From positions 1,813,501-1,877,500 of the forward strand of contig NZ_CP068023.1 of assembly GCF_016695175.1 (NCBI RefSeq): a DNA stretch of 64,000 nucleotides. The letters are read 5' to 3'. The position numbers and the translations under genes were made by a program. Positions 7,634 through 15,757 of the stretch are shown here, piece by piece (position 1 is the stretch's first letter; the number at the start of each line of letters is the position of its first letter). The notes beneath the pieces were generated by a model. The model saw nothing but the letters and a program-made list of their open reading frames with translations, was not told where the DNA came from and ran no database searches. This DNA comes from Pseudoalteromonas sp. GCY. GTDB taxonomy: Bacteria > Pseudomonadota > Gammaproteobacteria > Enterobacterales > Alteromonadaceae.

Positions 7634-8641
7634 TTATGCAACCAGCGGCCAGTGATTTTGCACACTCAGACACCCTTGGCTATCAACATCAAGCAACGCT
7701 TCGCTGTGATATAGGTCATATAAATAGTGCCGGCACTGGCCGGCCTGACAGACATAGCTGTCTTTTGCTAATGAGTTGATTAGCGTATGTTGAAGCGTTT
7801 CAAGATAGTCATTTGCAGCTTGCACTAAATCGCCCTTACCTAGGTCTATGTTAAGCACGATATTAAGTAAGCCTGCGCTGAAACTGCTAAAGCCCAGATA
7901 TTTTCCACTTTCATGCCATTGCTTAATCGCATTGTGTAGATCAATAGCTTGAAGTTCGTAGGTGACCACAGGAGAATCTAAGTTGGCATTAACCACCGGA
8001 GAGAGGGTAGTAATTGCGTCATTTAGCGCACTAATAGGACTTGGTGAGCGCTTTTTCCACTCAAGGTAAATACATAAATATCGAGCAAATTCACTTAGAT
8101 TTTGTGCTTGCTGAGTTGCCCATTGGCACGCTGGGATAACGGTTTGATTTGATAGTTCATAGTAACGCTCACAATAACAAATAACATGGTATAAGTTGAG
8201 TTGATCCTTAAATGAGGCGCTCCAACCCAGAGCATGGTAACTCAAGTTATAACGTCGATAAAACAGTGCAATTTTGTTCAGAATCGTACTATCTAACAGA
8301 CGGTATTTGGTTAATAGATCAGCTAAAATTGCTTTGCCTTTTTCAGAGTCTCGATTGCTCAAGGTCGCGAGGTCTCTGAGATCATTAGTAGTCAACTCGA
8401 GTAGTTTTTTCACATCGATTGAAATGGGAATATGATGTAAGTAGATCAACGTTGAATTCATCAATCCCAAGTAAAGCTGCTCGATAAATTGCGCTTCTGA
8501 CGAAAAGCGCATTATCTCGCTCTGTTGTATGAGGGCGTTGACACTCTCTTTTCCCTGATTTAAAAATTGGATCAAGGTTTGCGTTTTGTCGGAAAATTGC
8601 GCCAACTGTTCAATTTCTGTGTTATTCACTACGATCGTCAT
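7634..8641 (-). CDS. Hypothetical 335-aa protein of the reb operon
   Basis: No domain is recognised. The protein starts MTIVVNNTEIEQLAQFSDKT and appears all-helical, with many Leu, Gln, Asn and Tyr residues, no signal peptide and no membrane span. Cys residues cluster near the middle and towards the C-terminus (QAGQCRHYLYDLYHSEALLD). The gene lies 39 bases after the sixth reb gene and 15 before the coiled-coil gene, tight enough for one transcript. Its size and cytosolic character would fit an assembly or control protein, but the sequence does not establish that. Confidence 0.6.
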   Translation of the reverse strand: MTIVVNNTEIEQLAQFSDKTQTLIQFLNQGKESVNALIQQSEIMRFSSEAQFIEQLYLGLMNSTLIYLHHIPISIDVKKLLELTTNDLRDLATLSNRDSEKGKAILADLLTKYRLLDSTILNKIALFYRRYNLSYHALGWSASFKDQLNLYHVICYCERYYELSNQTVIPACQWATQQAQNLSEFARYLCIYLEWKKRSPSPISALNDAITTLSPVVNANLDSPVVTYELQAIDLHNAIKQWHESGKYLGFSSFSAGLLNIVLNIDLGKGDLVQAANDYLETLQHTLINSLAKDSYVCQAGQCRHYLYDLYHSEALLDVDSQGCLSVQNHWPLVA

Positions 8642-8680
8642 GTTTGCCTCCCGTGCCAGCGTCAGTGACGTGAGCCCCCA

Positions 8681-9040
8681 TTAGCTTCCACCACTTGGAA
8701 AATTATTGAGTAGATCACTGGCAGAACTACCGACATCGCCAAAGTTTTTCGTACCATTTTCAACCATCTTGTTAGCCGCTTCGATGATACTGTTGTATTC
8801 TTCGACCTTACCAGTCGCCAGCATTTGTGAAATCGCAACCCCCATTGCGGTAGTCGCCATGGTATTGATATTTCTTAGGTTGTCGGTTGCATCTTGAATT
8901 GCAATTGCCGTTGATTGAGAAACTGACTGATAAGCCTTACCGGCACCAGAGAGTTTATTTAGCTCGCCGCTTAAGCTGGCATTTTTGATGATATCAAGCG
9001 TCGCTTGTGTTGATGGCCCGACATTTGTTAACTCATTCAT
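8681..9040 (-). CDS. RebB-family R-body protein (divergent, sixth copy)
   Basis: This 119-residue member of the R-body protein family starts MNELTNVGPSTQATLDIIKN. The central segment (about residues 40-85: VSQSTAIAIQDATDNLRN, then TMATTAMGVAISQMLATGK) follows the RebB pattern of alternating small residues and a late AMG/AxT block. It differs from the shorter copies by a longer Gly/Ser C-terminal tail (GDVGSSASDLLNNFPSGGS). RebB-type proteins polymerise into coiled ribbons that unroll on a trigger such as a pH drop. It is the last Reb-like gene before the non-Reb part of the operon. Confidence 0.65.
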   Translation of the reverse strand: MNELTNVGPSTQATLDIIKNASLSGELNKLSGAGKAYQSVSQSTAIAIQDATDNLRNINTMATTAMGVAISQMLATGKVEEYNSIIEAANKMVENGTKNFGDVGSSASDLLNNFPSGGS

Positions 9041-9081
9041 ATGCTTTGCCTCGGTTAATTTAAGTTATGTTGGGTTTACCT

Positions 9082-9417
9082 CTAGGTGCTTTTTTTGCTA
9101 TCAGGGTCGAGGTATTGGTGCAGGAGTTTTTGTACTACCTCTTCAATTTTGCTTAGATCCAGTTGTTCTTCAGGCGTTATGGGTTTTTCTGGTTTGGGCG
9201 GTGATTGCTGTAGCATTTTTGCACAGCTCGCCGCCGCAGCAGCAGAAGCTGAAGTTTGAGCATTTTGCTGTGCAGTGACGGCGTTATACATCGACATCCC
9301 CATGGTTTCGGTTGCCGCAATATTGAGCATGCCCATTGATTGCATTGGAGCAGAGCCCGTTAATAGGGTATTAACTTGATTCACTGAATCTGAGATTTGG
9401 TCGTTTACTGTACTCAT
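9082..9417 (-). CDS. RebB-family R-body protein (fifth copy)
   Basis: The start at 9417 gives 111 residues beginning MSTVNDQISDSVNQVNTLLT. This is the canonical RebB opening (xxVNxQITDSVxQxNxxxxG), followed by APMQSMGMLNIAATETMGMS. The frame extends upstream to 9480, but that would overlap the previous gene, and AGGAATTAGCAAA sits correctly before 9417. The C-terminal third departs from the family with a Pro/Lys/Glu-rich tail (PPKPEKPITPEEQLDLSK) that may be a lateral interaction or anchoring segment. It should co-assemble with the other Reb subunits. Confidence 0.8.
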   Translation of the reverse strand: MSTVNDQISDSVNQVNTLLTGSAPMQSMGMLNIAATETMGMSMYNAVTAQQNAQTSASAAAAASCAKMLQQSPPKPEKPITPEEQLDLSKIEEVVQKLLHQYLDPDSKKST

Positions 9418-9433
9418 TTTGCTAATTCCTTTC

Positions 9434-9625
9434 TTATCCTGGTTTAACAGAAGCCACGCCAGAGCTGATAATGAGTGCACAGCACTGTGCTACACTCGCA
9501 TTGGATATCATCTGACCTCGAGCTTCGTTCTGCACGGCGTTATCCATCAATAAAGAGATAGAGTTTCCCATTGTGATGGCGGCTACACCGAGCGAAAAAG
9601 TTTGTGCTTCGACAAGGGGTAACAT
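9434..9625 (-). CDS. Short RebB-like protein (fourth copy)
   Basis: With a start at 9625 (GGAG eight bases upstream) this is a 63-residue protein, MLPLVEAQTFSLGVAAITMG onwards. It keeps the core of the Reb pattern (AITMGNSISLLMDNAVQNEA, then an SNASV/QCCAL segment) but lacks the usual VNSQITDSV opening. It lies 16 bases ahead of the next reb gene. It may be a reduced subunit or a capping or regulatory member. Two adjacent Cys residues near the C-terminus are unlike the other copies. Confidence 0.6.
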   Translation of the reverse strand: MLPLVEAQTFSLGVAAITMGNSISLLMDNAVQNEARGQMISNASVAQCCALIISSGVASVKPG

Positions 9626-9706
9626 GGTATTTCTCCAATTTAGCAGCACTTAAGTCTTGGTGAGTAAAGTCGTACTGATGTTGGAGCCATCAGTACGACT
9701 TAGCAC

Positions 9707-9973
9707 TTAACGGTAGACTTTAGTGATGCCTTCCGCCGTAGTTGCCGTATTGATACTCATTAGGGTATCTACGCCTTGCACCAATGCGGCTTGAGCAGTC
9801 ACATTATTATTTTGCTGTCCAGTTGTTGCATTGTGTGCAGCGTTTGAGAGTGCTTGGCTAGTAGCAATCATAAAGTTACCTGTTGCCACAGCAGGTGCGT
9901 CACCGAGTACTTTCGTATTCACTTGTGAGACTGAGTCAGTGATCTGACTGTTTACAGCTGTTGGAAATGCCAT
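9707..9973 (-). CDS. RebB-family R-body protein (third copy)
   Basis: This 88-residue protein has the clear RebB layout: MAFPTAVNSQITDSVSQVNT at the N-terminus, VLGDAPAVATGNFMIATSQA in the middle, an NAAHNATTGQQ block, and MSINTATTAEGITKVYR at the end. It matches the next two upstream copies residue for residue over its first 15 residues. These proteins form the ribbon of R-bodies (refractile bodies), first described in Caedibacter endosymbionts of Paramecium. The ribosome-binding site is AAGGAAG. The divergent middle block implies subunits with distinct positions in the ribbon. Confidence 0.85.
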   Translation of the reverse strand: MAFPTAVNSQITDSVSQVNTKVLGDAPAVATGNFMIATSQALSNAAHNATTGQQNNNVTAQAALVQGVDTLMSINTATTAEGITKVYR

Positions 9974-10044
9974 AACTATCTTCCTTTTAAAGTAGTAAAT
10001 GTCTAGGCTTTAAAGCCCGTTAGTTTGTGACTGAACCGAGTACG

Positions 10045-10311
10045 TTATGCAAAAATCTTACTTGTCGCGATGCCAGTCGTTGCAGTGTCAATGGAGTAAA
10101 GTAAATTTACGCCCATTGTTGTTACTGCTTGCGCAGTAATATTTGCCTGTTGTTGTGCGGCCGTTGCGTTGTGAGCCGCGTTCGCCAATGCCTGAGAAGT
10201 TGCCTGAAAGAGGTTTCCCATAGCGATAGAAGGCGCATCGCCTAGCACCTGTACATTGGCTTGTGTAACAGAGTCTGTAATTTGACTATTTACAGCGGTT
10301 GGAAAAGCCAT
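10045..10311 (-). CDS. RebB-family R-body protein (second copy)
   Basis: This 88-residue copy begins MAFPTAVNSQITDSVTQANV and continues QVLGDAPSIAMGNLFQATSQ, ALANAAHNATAAQQQ and LLYSIDTATTGIATSKIFA. It is very close to the first copy across the whole length, so one is a recent duplicate of the other. This is a classic RebB sequence, and R-body ribbon formation is the expected role. AAGGATAAC precedes the ATG. A 138-base gap separates it from the first copy, long enough for mRNA processing or an extra promoter, although I cannot identify one. Confidence 0.88.
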   Translation of the reverse strand: MAFPTAVNSQITDSVTQANVQVLGDAPSIAMGNLFQATSQALANAAHNATAAQQQANITAQAVTTMGVNLLYSIDTATTGIATSKIFA

Positions 10312-10449
10312 AGTGTTATCCTTATTGTCGTTAACAAGTTCAGCCTAAATATCGTTAGCTGTATTTGTAGGTATCTCACATTCCCAGATAAGCGTCTTCG
10401 TTGAGTCGCTGCTGTGCGCGATGTTGAACAAGTATCGGGGAGCCGAGAA

Positions 10450-10746
10450 TTAACCTAATCCAGCAACCGGCTGTTTTTGTGGTTGAAGAATACTTTTTGT
10501 TGCAATACCTGTGGTTGCGGTGTCAATAGAATATAAAGTAGTCACCCCCATCGTTGTTGCCGCTTGCGCTGTCATTGCAGCTTGTTGTTGAGCTGATGTC
10601 GCATTGTGCGCCGCGTTAGCTAATGCCTGAGAGGTAGCTTGAAATAAGTTACCCATAGACATCGCTGGAGCGTCGCCTAATACCTTTACGTTTGCCTGAG
10701 TGACCGAGTCGGTAATTTGATCGTTTACTGCTGTTGGAAATGCCAT
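10450..10746 (-). CDS. RebB-family R-body protein (first copy, promoter-proximal)
   Basis: This 98-residue protein starts MAFPTAVNDQITDSVTQANV and is followed by KVLGDAPAMSMGNLFQATSQ and a YSIDTATTGIATKS block. It equals the second copy plus a 10-residue Pro/Gln-containing tail (LQPQKQPVAGLG). It is the first gene of the reb run and has the best ribosome-binding site (AAGGTGG). The promoter should lie in the 300 bases upstream, which also separate it from the AAA/AraC regulator. The family assignment is firm; that R-bodies are actually made is inferred. Confidence 0.88.
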   Translation of the reverse strand: MAFPTAVNDQITDSVTQANVKVLGDAPAMSMGNLFQATSQALANAAHNATSAQQQAAMTAQAATTMGVTTLYSIDTATTGIATKSILQPQKQPVAGLG

Positions 10747-11046
10747 AATTCCACCTTTTTAGCTTTAAGTTTGACGAATAAAAAATATGAGTGGTGCTTA
10801 GGTCTAACAAGCTAGATGGAGCTTCCTAAACACTGAGGTTAGTATAGGAAACGCAGGAGGGTTAGAATTGGCAGTACTTCGCATAATTGTTGGTATAACT
10901 CAGGAACTACTTGGTAGATTTATCTGAATCACCAGAGGTGAAATACCAAAAATTGAATCTGGTCGCTAAGAAATATTCTAACCATAGCTATAGATAACTA
11001 AGTGCTGAACACGAGAGGGGCATTCAGCACACGGTTGTACCGTTAT
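10747..11046 (-). promoter_or_regulatory. Intergenic control region of the reb operon
   Basis: This 300-base gap between the AraC-type regulator and the first reb gene probably holds the reb promoter. It contains a small inverted repeat TCACC-AGA-GGTGA (10929-10941) and a GTGCTGAA/TTCAGCAC hairpin just past the regulator's stop codon that may end its transcript. I find no convincing -35/-10 pair or sigma54 box on the minus strand, which would fit a promoter that needs an activator. Confidence 0.4.
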
Positions 11047-12267
11047 TCAGTGTTTTGTACGGTGATCTCGATAGGCACCGGGGCTGACGCCAACGACAGA
11101 CTTAAACTTTCTAACAAAAAAGCTCAGATCGGAGAAGCCGACATCGTCACATACCTCAGTCACTTGACTATAAGGGTCTTCACGCAAAAGCGTCATTGCT
11201 GTCTTGATCCTTATCCGCAGCAAAGTTTGTTTAAATGACTGTCCAACATAACGTTTGAATAAGAACGAGAGATGAGAAGGGCTGACGCACGCATAACTGG
11301 CGACCTCGCTTAGGCTCAGTGGCTTCTTAAAGTTGTCATCAATATATTGCAGTGCTCTTGCTAAAGCGGGATGAGGTTTATTGACAGGCTTTAGCTGTGA
11401 TAACGGAGTAAAGTCGGCTCCATCAAGATTCTCTGAAGGGGTATAACTGTGTTCATCATCGCAGGCTATCAGTGTTTGCATGGCTTGGGTGAAATCGCTT
11501 TCAGCTTGTATTAGTGGGATAAGGTTACCCTTAGTTGGTGCGGGTTTATTTTCCATTGCGGGGAATAGAGTCAACAGAGTCTGTTTAGTGATTTCAGGTT
11601 GCTCACATAAGAACGTCAGTTTGTCTAAACAACGTTTGAGCTGTTTTACGTTATGTGGCCAATCATAACTGGTTAAGACTTCTAGCGCAGGTCCTTGAAA
11701 TTGCAGTTTGGCGAGATGTTTACAAGTATGTTTGTAGTGGTTTATTAAGGCAATGATGTCTTCTTTACGGTTGTAAAGAGGAGGTATGGGTAGCTCAAGA
11801 CAATGATAATGCAACCAACTCAAAAAGGAGTCGGACTGCATGTGTGTGTCTGCAGAGGTTTGTTTTTCCGCGCTAGTTGAGGTGATTAATCGTGGCGCGG
11901 GAGACTGCGGGGAAAGGGTGAGCCAGTAGTCTTTGATTGACTCGGCCTGCACTTGAGTCAGTGCGTCGATATTTTTGAGGTAAATAGTACCGCTTTGAGC
12001 TCGGTTGACAAGCTCTTCCAATAGGGTTGCTGCGCATTGACCTTGCCAATGGTTTACACACGATACAATCATATCTTCAGAATGCGATTTACTCAGCTCA
12101 TGAATATGGCAAGCGGCTAAATGCTTCCCAGAACCGGGTTGACCAACAATATGTATGGGTAAATCACATTGTGCTAAATGCTGAATTTGCTGTTTCAGTT
12201 TGAAAAGTACATCACTACTGCCAATCCAAGGTTGTGCTGAAGGTGTTAATTTTACGAGTGTGGACAT
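11047..12267 (-). CDS. Regulator: degenerate NtrC-type AAA+ domain fused to AraC HTH
   Basis: This 406-residue regulator is read just before the reb genes. Residues 15-235 form an NtrC-like AAA+ domain with Walker A GQPGSGKH near residue 42. The expected Walker B acidic pair is replaced (GTIYLKNIDAL), and there is no GAFTGA loop, so it should not drive sigma54. Residues 300-406 are an AraC-type double HTH: ARALQYIDDNFKKPLSLSEV, then SYACVSPSHLSFLFKRYVG, then FSDLSFFVRKFKSVVGVSP. The domain order is unusual, because sigma54 activators normally end in a Fis HTH. Position makes it the likely activator of the R-body operon. AAGGAAAC precedes the ATG. Confidence 0.8.
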   Translation of the reverse strand: MSTLVKLTPSAQPWIGSSDVLFKLKQQIQHLAQCDLPIHIVGQPGSGKHLAACHIHELSKSHSEDMIVSCVNHWQGQCAATLLEELVNRAQSGTIYLKNIDALTQVQAESIKDYWLTLSPQSPAPRLITSTSAEKQTSADTHMQSDSFLSWLHYHCLELPIPPLYNRKEDIIALINHYKHTCKHLAKLQFQGPALEVLTSYDWPHNVKQLKRCLDKLTFLCEQPEITKQTLLTLFPAMENKPAPTKGNLIPLIQAESDFTQAMQTLIACDDEHSYTPSENLDGADFTPLSQLKPVNKPHPALARALQYIDDNFKKPLSLSEVASYACVSPSHLSFLFKRYVGQSFKQTLLRIRIKTAMTLLREDPYSQVTEVCDDVGFSDLSFFVRKFKSVVGVSPGAYRDHRTKH

Positions 12268-12296
12268 GGTGTTTCCTTATTTCTCATGTTGCAGAA

Positions 12297-12331
12297 AACA
12301 TGCCATTCAAGGTTCATTTGAATGGCATGTT
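12297..12331 (-). terminator. Terminator between the two reb regulators
   Basis: A perfect 14-bp inverted repeat (12297-12310 with 12318-12331, 7-nt loop) is followed on the minus strand by TTCTGC; the stem itself ends in TT, giving a short T-run. It lies between the stop of the HTH/ATPase regulator and the start of the AAA/AraC regulator. Confidence 0.65.
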
Positions 12332-12376
12332 ATGGGGTCAAGGAAACGATATGGATATTTTGACTCGGATATTGGC

Positions 12377-13784
12377 TCAGATACGGGTCACTTGGTTTTG
12401 TGTATTCGATTGATGGTGTTTATACCAATCTAGTTCTAAATCTTTTGCGTGACTTCTCAGAGACTCCCATACGAGAGGGTGCACAAAACTGTAGTGTTCA
12501 GCGTCTTGGGTTATCAATCCACTGCTCAACATTTTGTGTAATACACACAGGGGAGCACGAATTTTTCTATGTTCATTAAATTGGTGAAGTTGTTTCGTAT
12601 CGAAGTGTTGCCCAATTCGCGCTGCAAACTTAAGAGTATTTACAACTTCACATGGCATCGAGTTGAGGCAGTGTTGAGTAAGTTGCTGTAGGGTTTCAGG
12701 AAGTTCTGACTGGGGATGGGTGGCACAAAGTAGTTGAATTAAAAATAATGGGTTACCACATGCCCGTTTTAAGGCAATAGCTGTTCTATGTTGATGTTTG
12801 CACGGAAGCATATCTCGGCTCAATAATGTGTGATGTGCTAGTTGCTGCATCGAACTGATATCTAGTGGCTTTAGATAGATAATATGTGCAGAGGAGAGCC
12901 ATTTGGGAGGATGAGTAAAAGCATTTTTTTTCTGGGCAGACAGGATAAATAAAATACCAAAATGACATTGGACTTGTGTAAGTATGCTCAAAAAGTACCT
13001 GCTTTGCTCGCTTAGAGTGTGTGCATCGTCTATCAAGATCGCTTGCACTTTTTTGTGATCGAGATATTCCAGTAGATCACTGACAACCGTTTTATCAAGC
13101 AACCTTAAGCGCTCGTCTGAAAATTGACGAAGCGTCTGCTTGTGCGCAAGGCTTAAAGACAAGTCCGCCCATTGACGCATACGAATTGCGCTCAGCGGTG
13201 TGCTAGAAACGAGGTCTATTTGATGGCCTATCTCTACTTCACTATGTGCCTTAACAAGTAATAATGAGCGAACAAAATTGGCAACAAAAAAGTGAGGGTT
13301 GTTGTGATTTAAGCAGGAGTTAGTGCTAAATAGGAGGTAGTTTTTCTCCGCTCTTTTTAAGTGGCAAATAAAGGCATTGAGTAACGCGCTTTTACCTATT
13401 CCTGTCATACCCTGTAGTAAGATGGTTTGAGCGCTAGATAACGCCACCGCTCTACTAAAAATGATATGTAATTGATTAAGCTCCCATTCTCTTCCATATA
13501 ATGGAGTGGGCTCGTCGTTTAACAAATAGCTATATAGCCATAAAGGAGATTCAGCTTGATCGATTAATGTATCAATACTGACTTGGAAATACTTTGCTAA
13601 ATTTTGAATAGTTCTGCAGAGTACTCGATTACCAGATTCTGCTCGTTTTATTGTGGAAACCGATACTGGGAAGCGTTGGTTTGTACAGTTTTCAGCAAGC
13701 TTCTCTCTACTTAGGGCTTTTTTTTCTCAGCATTAGTAACGTTGTTTTATTTACCGCAATTCTACCTAGGTTAGGTGTAGTCAT
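12377..13784 (-). pseudogene. XRE-HTH + AAA ATPase regulator, frameshifted at an A8 tract
   Basis: From the ATG at 13784 (AAGGA eight bases upstream) the frame reads MTTPNLGRIAVNKTTLLMLR and runs into eight A residues (13718-13725). Past that tract the HTH continues only in another frame: ALSREKLAENC, VSVSTIKRAESG, TIQNLAKYFQVSIDTLI. That frame then runs open through the ATPase: LLQGMTGIGKSALL (Walker A) and AILIDDAHTL (Walker B). One A fewer would give an intact protein of about 468 residues. The in-frame TTG at 13525 lacks a ribosome-binding site and would remove the HTH. So the gene is broken, phase-variable at the A8 tract, rescued by slippage, or affected by a sequencing error. It lies upstream of the AraC-type regulator and the reb genes. 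No TPR or LuxR tail follows the ATPase. Confidence 0.8.
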
Positions 13785-14150
13785 TATTCAGATCCTTGTC
13801 GTTATGTTATTGATACATCATTATTGTTGCTAGCTGTGTTTGTTGTTAATAATTTATTTATATTATTGCTTCTTTTCTATTACAAGATCTTACAGTGTTT
13901 AATTTATTGTTTGATACAGTTTAAGGAGGGGAGCTTCGGGTTTGGTATGTCATGGAAAAAGTGAGGTTTGCGAGTCAACGCTATATAACGACTAGCACTA
14001 TGTAGTGACTAAGTATTACTGACAAACGGACTAAAAAAGCGCATAATTGAAGGCGTTGCCAGACAAGGTATTTCATGATGGATTTGAAATACCTAAGTGC
14101 TTTTCAAAGACCCTAGAGTACTTAAGTATTATACTTTTAAGGGCAACATG
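13785..14150. other. Intergenic region with inverted repeats
   Basis: This divergent gap between the frameshifted regulator and the NADH dehydrogenase holds no convincing gene. It contains a perfect 10-bp inverted repeat AGGTATTTCA/TGAAATACCT with a 9-nt loop (14066-14094) and a smaller CACTA/TAGTG palindrome near 14000. The dehydrogenase promoter probably overlaps the near-palindromic stretch at 14121-14141, which includes a TATTAT or TATACT -10 candidate. Confidence 0.5.
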
Positions 14151-15455
14151 ATGAATACGCAACTTCCTAAAATCGTGATAGTCGGTGGTGGTGCTGGTGG
14201 TTTAGAACTGGCAACACAACTAGGACACAAACTCGGGAAAAAATGCCAAGCAGAAATCTTATTAATTGATAAAAATCGCAGCCATATTTGGAAACCGCTG
14301 CTTCATGAAGTCGCGACAGGGTCTATAGACGCTGACTTAGATGGTGTTGTTTATTCTGCTCATGCAGCAAAGCATTATTATCAGTTTCAACTCGGCAGTT
14401 TTTGCCATGTAGACTCCACCAATAACACCATCACGCTGAGTGAGCTAAAAGAGGAACTCGGTCATCGTATTCTCCCAGAGCGACAAGTCAACTATGACTA
14501 TTTAGTGCTTGCCATTGGTAGTATTAGCAATGATTTTAATACGCCGGGGGTCAAGGAGCATTGCTTCTTTCTCGATTCAAATCAGCAGGCTGAGCGATTT
14601 CAGCATGCACTTCTCGATAACTTTACACGCTTACACCAAGACGATGACCCGAAACATTCGTTAACTATTGGCATTGTTGGTGGTGGTGCCACAGGCGTTG
14701 AGCTTTCAGCTGAACTGTATCATGTGTCTGACATGTTGAAAATGTACGGGCTGAGTAAAATGACTGCCAAACGCCTTCGTATTGATTTAATAGAAGCAGG
14801 TCCTCGAATATTACCAGCACTACCTGAGCGTATTGCCAATTCAGCTAAACGGGAGCTTGTGAAGCTAGGTGTCACGGTGCGAGAAGGCACTCAGGTAAAG
14901 CAGGCAACTGAAGACAGTTTTATCACTAAAGAAGACGAACAGCTAAAGGCAGACATCAAGGTGTGGGCTGCGGGGGTAAAAGCACCTGACTTTATTAGAG
15001 AGATTGGGCTGTTCGAGCTTACTCGCAATAATCAAATTGAGGTAAATCAATACTTACAAAGCAGTGTAGATGAGCATATTTATGTCATCGGTGATTGCTG
15101 CGCGTTTACGCAAGCGGATGGCACTCAAGTGCCGCCGCGTGCTCAGTCGGCGCATCAAATGGCGCAATGTGTAGAGAAAAATCTAATCGCAACGCTAAAA
15201 AATCAACCTTTACACGAGTTTACCTATAGTGACCACGGCTCCCTAGTGAATTTATCTCGTTATAGCACCGTAGGTAGTTTAATGGGAAACCTAACCAGCA
15301 ATAGCTTTTTTATTGAAGGCAAGATAGCACGATTCATGTACATCTCATTGTATAGAATGCATCAGCGCGCAGTTCATGGTATCGCAAAAACTTTTGCACT
15401 ATGGATAAGCGAAAAGGTGCTCAGAGTGGTGCGGCCAAAAATGAAACTGCACTAA
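14151..15455 (+). CDS. ndh: Type II NADH dehydrogenase
   Basis: This protein of about 434 residues is a membrane-associated flavoprotein that oxidises NADH and reduces quinone without pumping protons. The FAD site is at the N-terminus (KIVIVGGGAGGLELATQLG). The NADH site, TIGIVGGGATGVELSAEL, lies near residue 175, and the FAD-closing motif VYVIGD-like (IYVIGDCCAF) is near residue 310. PPRAQSAHQMA is the conserved quinone-side region. The C-terminal amphipathic helix is the usual membrane anchor. The ATG at 14151 is favoured over 14148 and the further upstream codon because AAGGG lies seven bases before it. Length is standard for the family. Confidence 0.92.
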   Translation: MNTQLPKIVIVGGGAGGLELATQLGHKLGKKCQAEILLIDKNRSHIWKPLLHEVATGSIDADLDGVVYSAHAAKHYYQFQLGSFCHVDSTNNTITLSELKEELGHRILPERQVNYDYLVLAIGSISNDFNTPGVKEHCFFLDSNQQAERFQHALLDNFTRLHQDDDPKHSLTIGIVGGGATGVELSAELYHVSDMLKMYGLSKMTAKRLRIDLIEAGPRILPALPERIANSAKRELVKLGVTVREGTQVKQATEDSFITKEDEQLKADIKVWAAGVKAPDFIREIGLFELTRNNQIEVNQYLQSSVDEHIYVIGDCCAFTQADGTQVPPRAQSAHQMAQCVEKNLIATLKNQPLHEFTYSDHGSLVNLSRYSTVGSLMGNLTSNSFFIEGKIARFMYISLYRMHQRAVHGIAKTFALWISEKVLRVVRPKMKLH

Positions 15456-15757
15456 GTTAAGCAATTTTTAGCATCTCTAAAGTCGATGAAAGTCGGCTTT
15501 TTGCTTTGTTGGCTCCATTTGTTAGCGAGGTAGCCGCTCCGAAATTCCAAGAAGAAAGAATGCCAGAAAAGGCAACAAGTTACGATAAATTGGAACGAAA
15601 TTATGCCAGCATGTTAGCACTGGCATTTTCGATTATGTGGTTGCCTATGCGGGTTGAGTGATTTTTGAACTGGAAAGATCAACAGCCCCCAGTGATATTG
15701 TCACTTTTATGTCCTAAACTAGTGAATGTTATTCACTTTATTAGTTTGGGACTATCA
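15456..15757. other. Intergenic region with terminator-like hairpins
   Basis: This gap holds no gene I can support. A short hairpin followed by CTTTTTG lies near 15480-15506 and probably ends ndh transcription. A better stem, ATGCCAG/CTGGCAT with an internal loop and TTT after it, lies at 15603-15629. Confidence 0.45.

Noticed and set aside
10861..10905. Sigma54-like TTGGCAG...GCA in the reb control region
   Set aside because: It points away from the reb genes (plus strand) and the GG-GC spacing and bases are poor.
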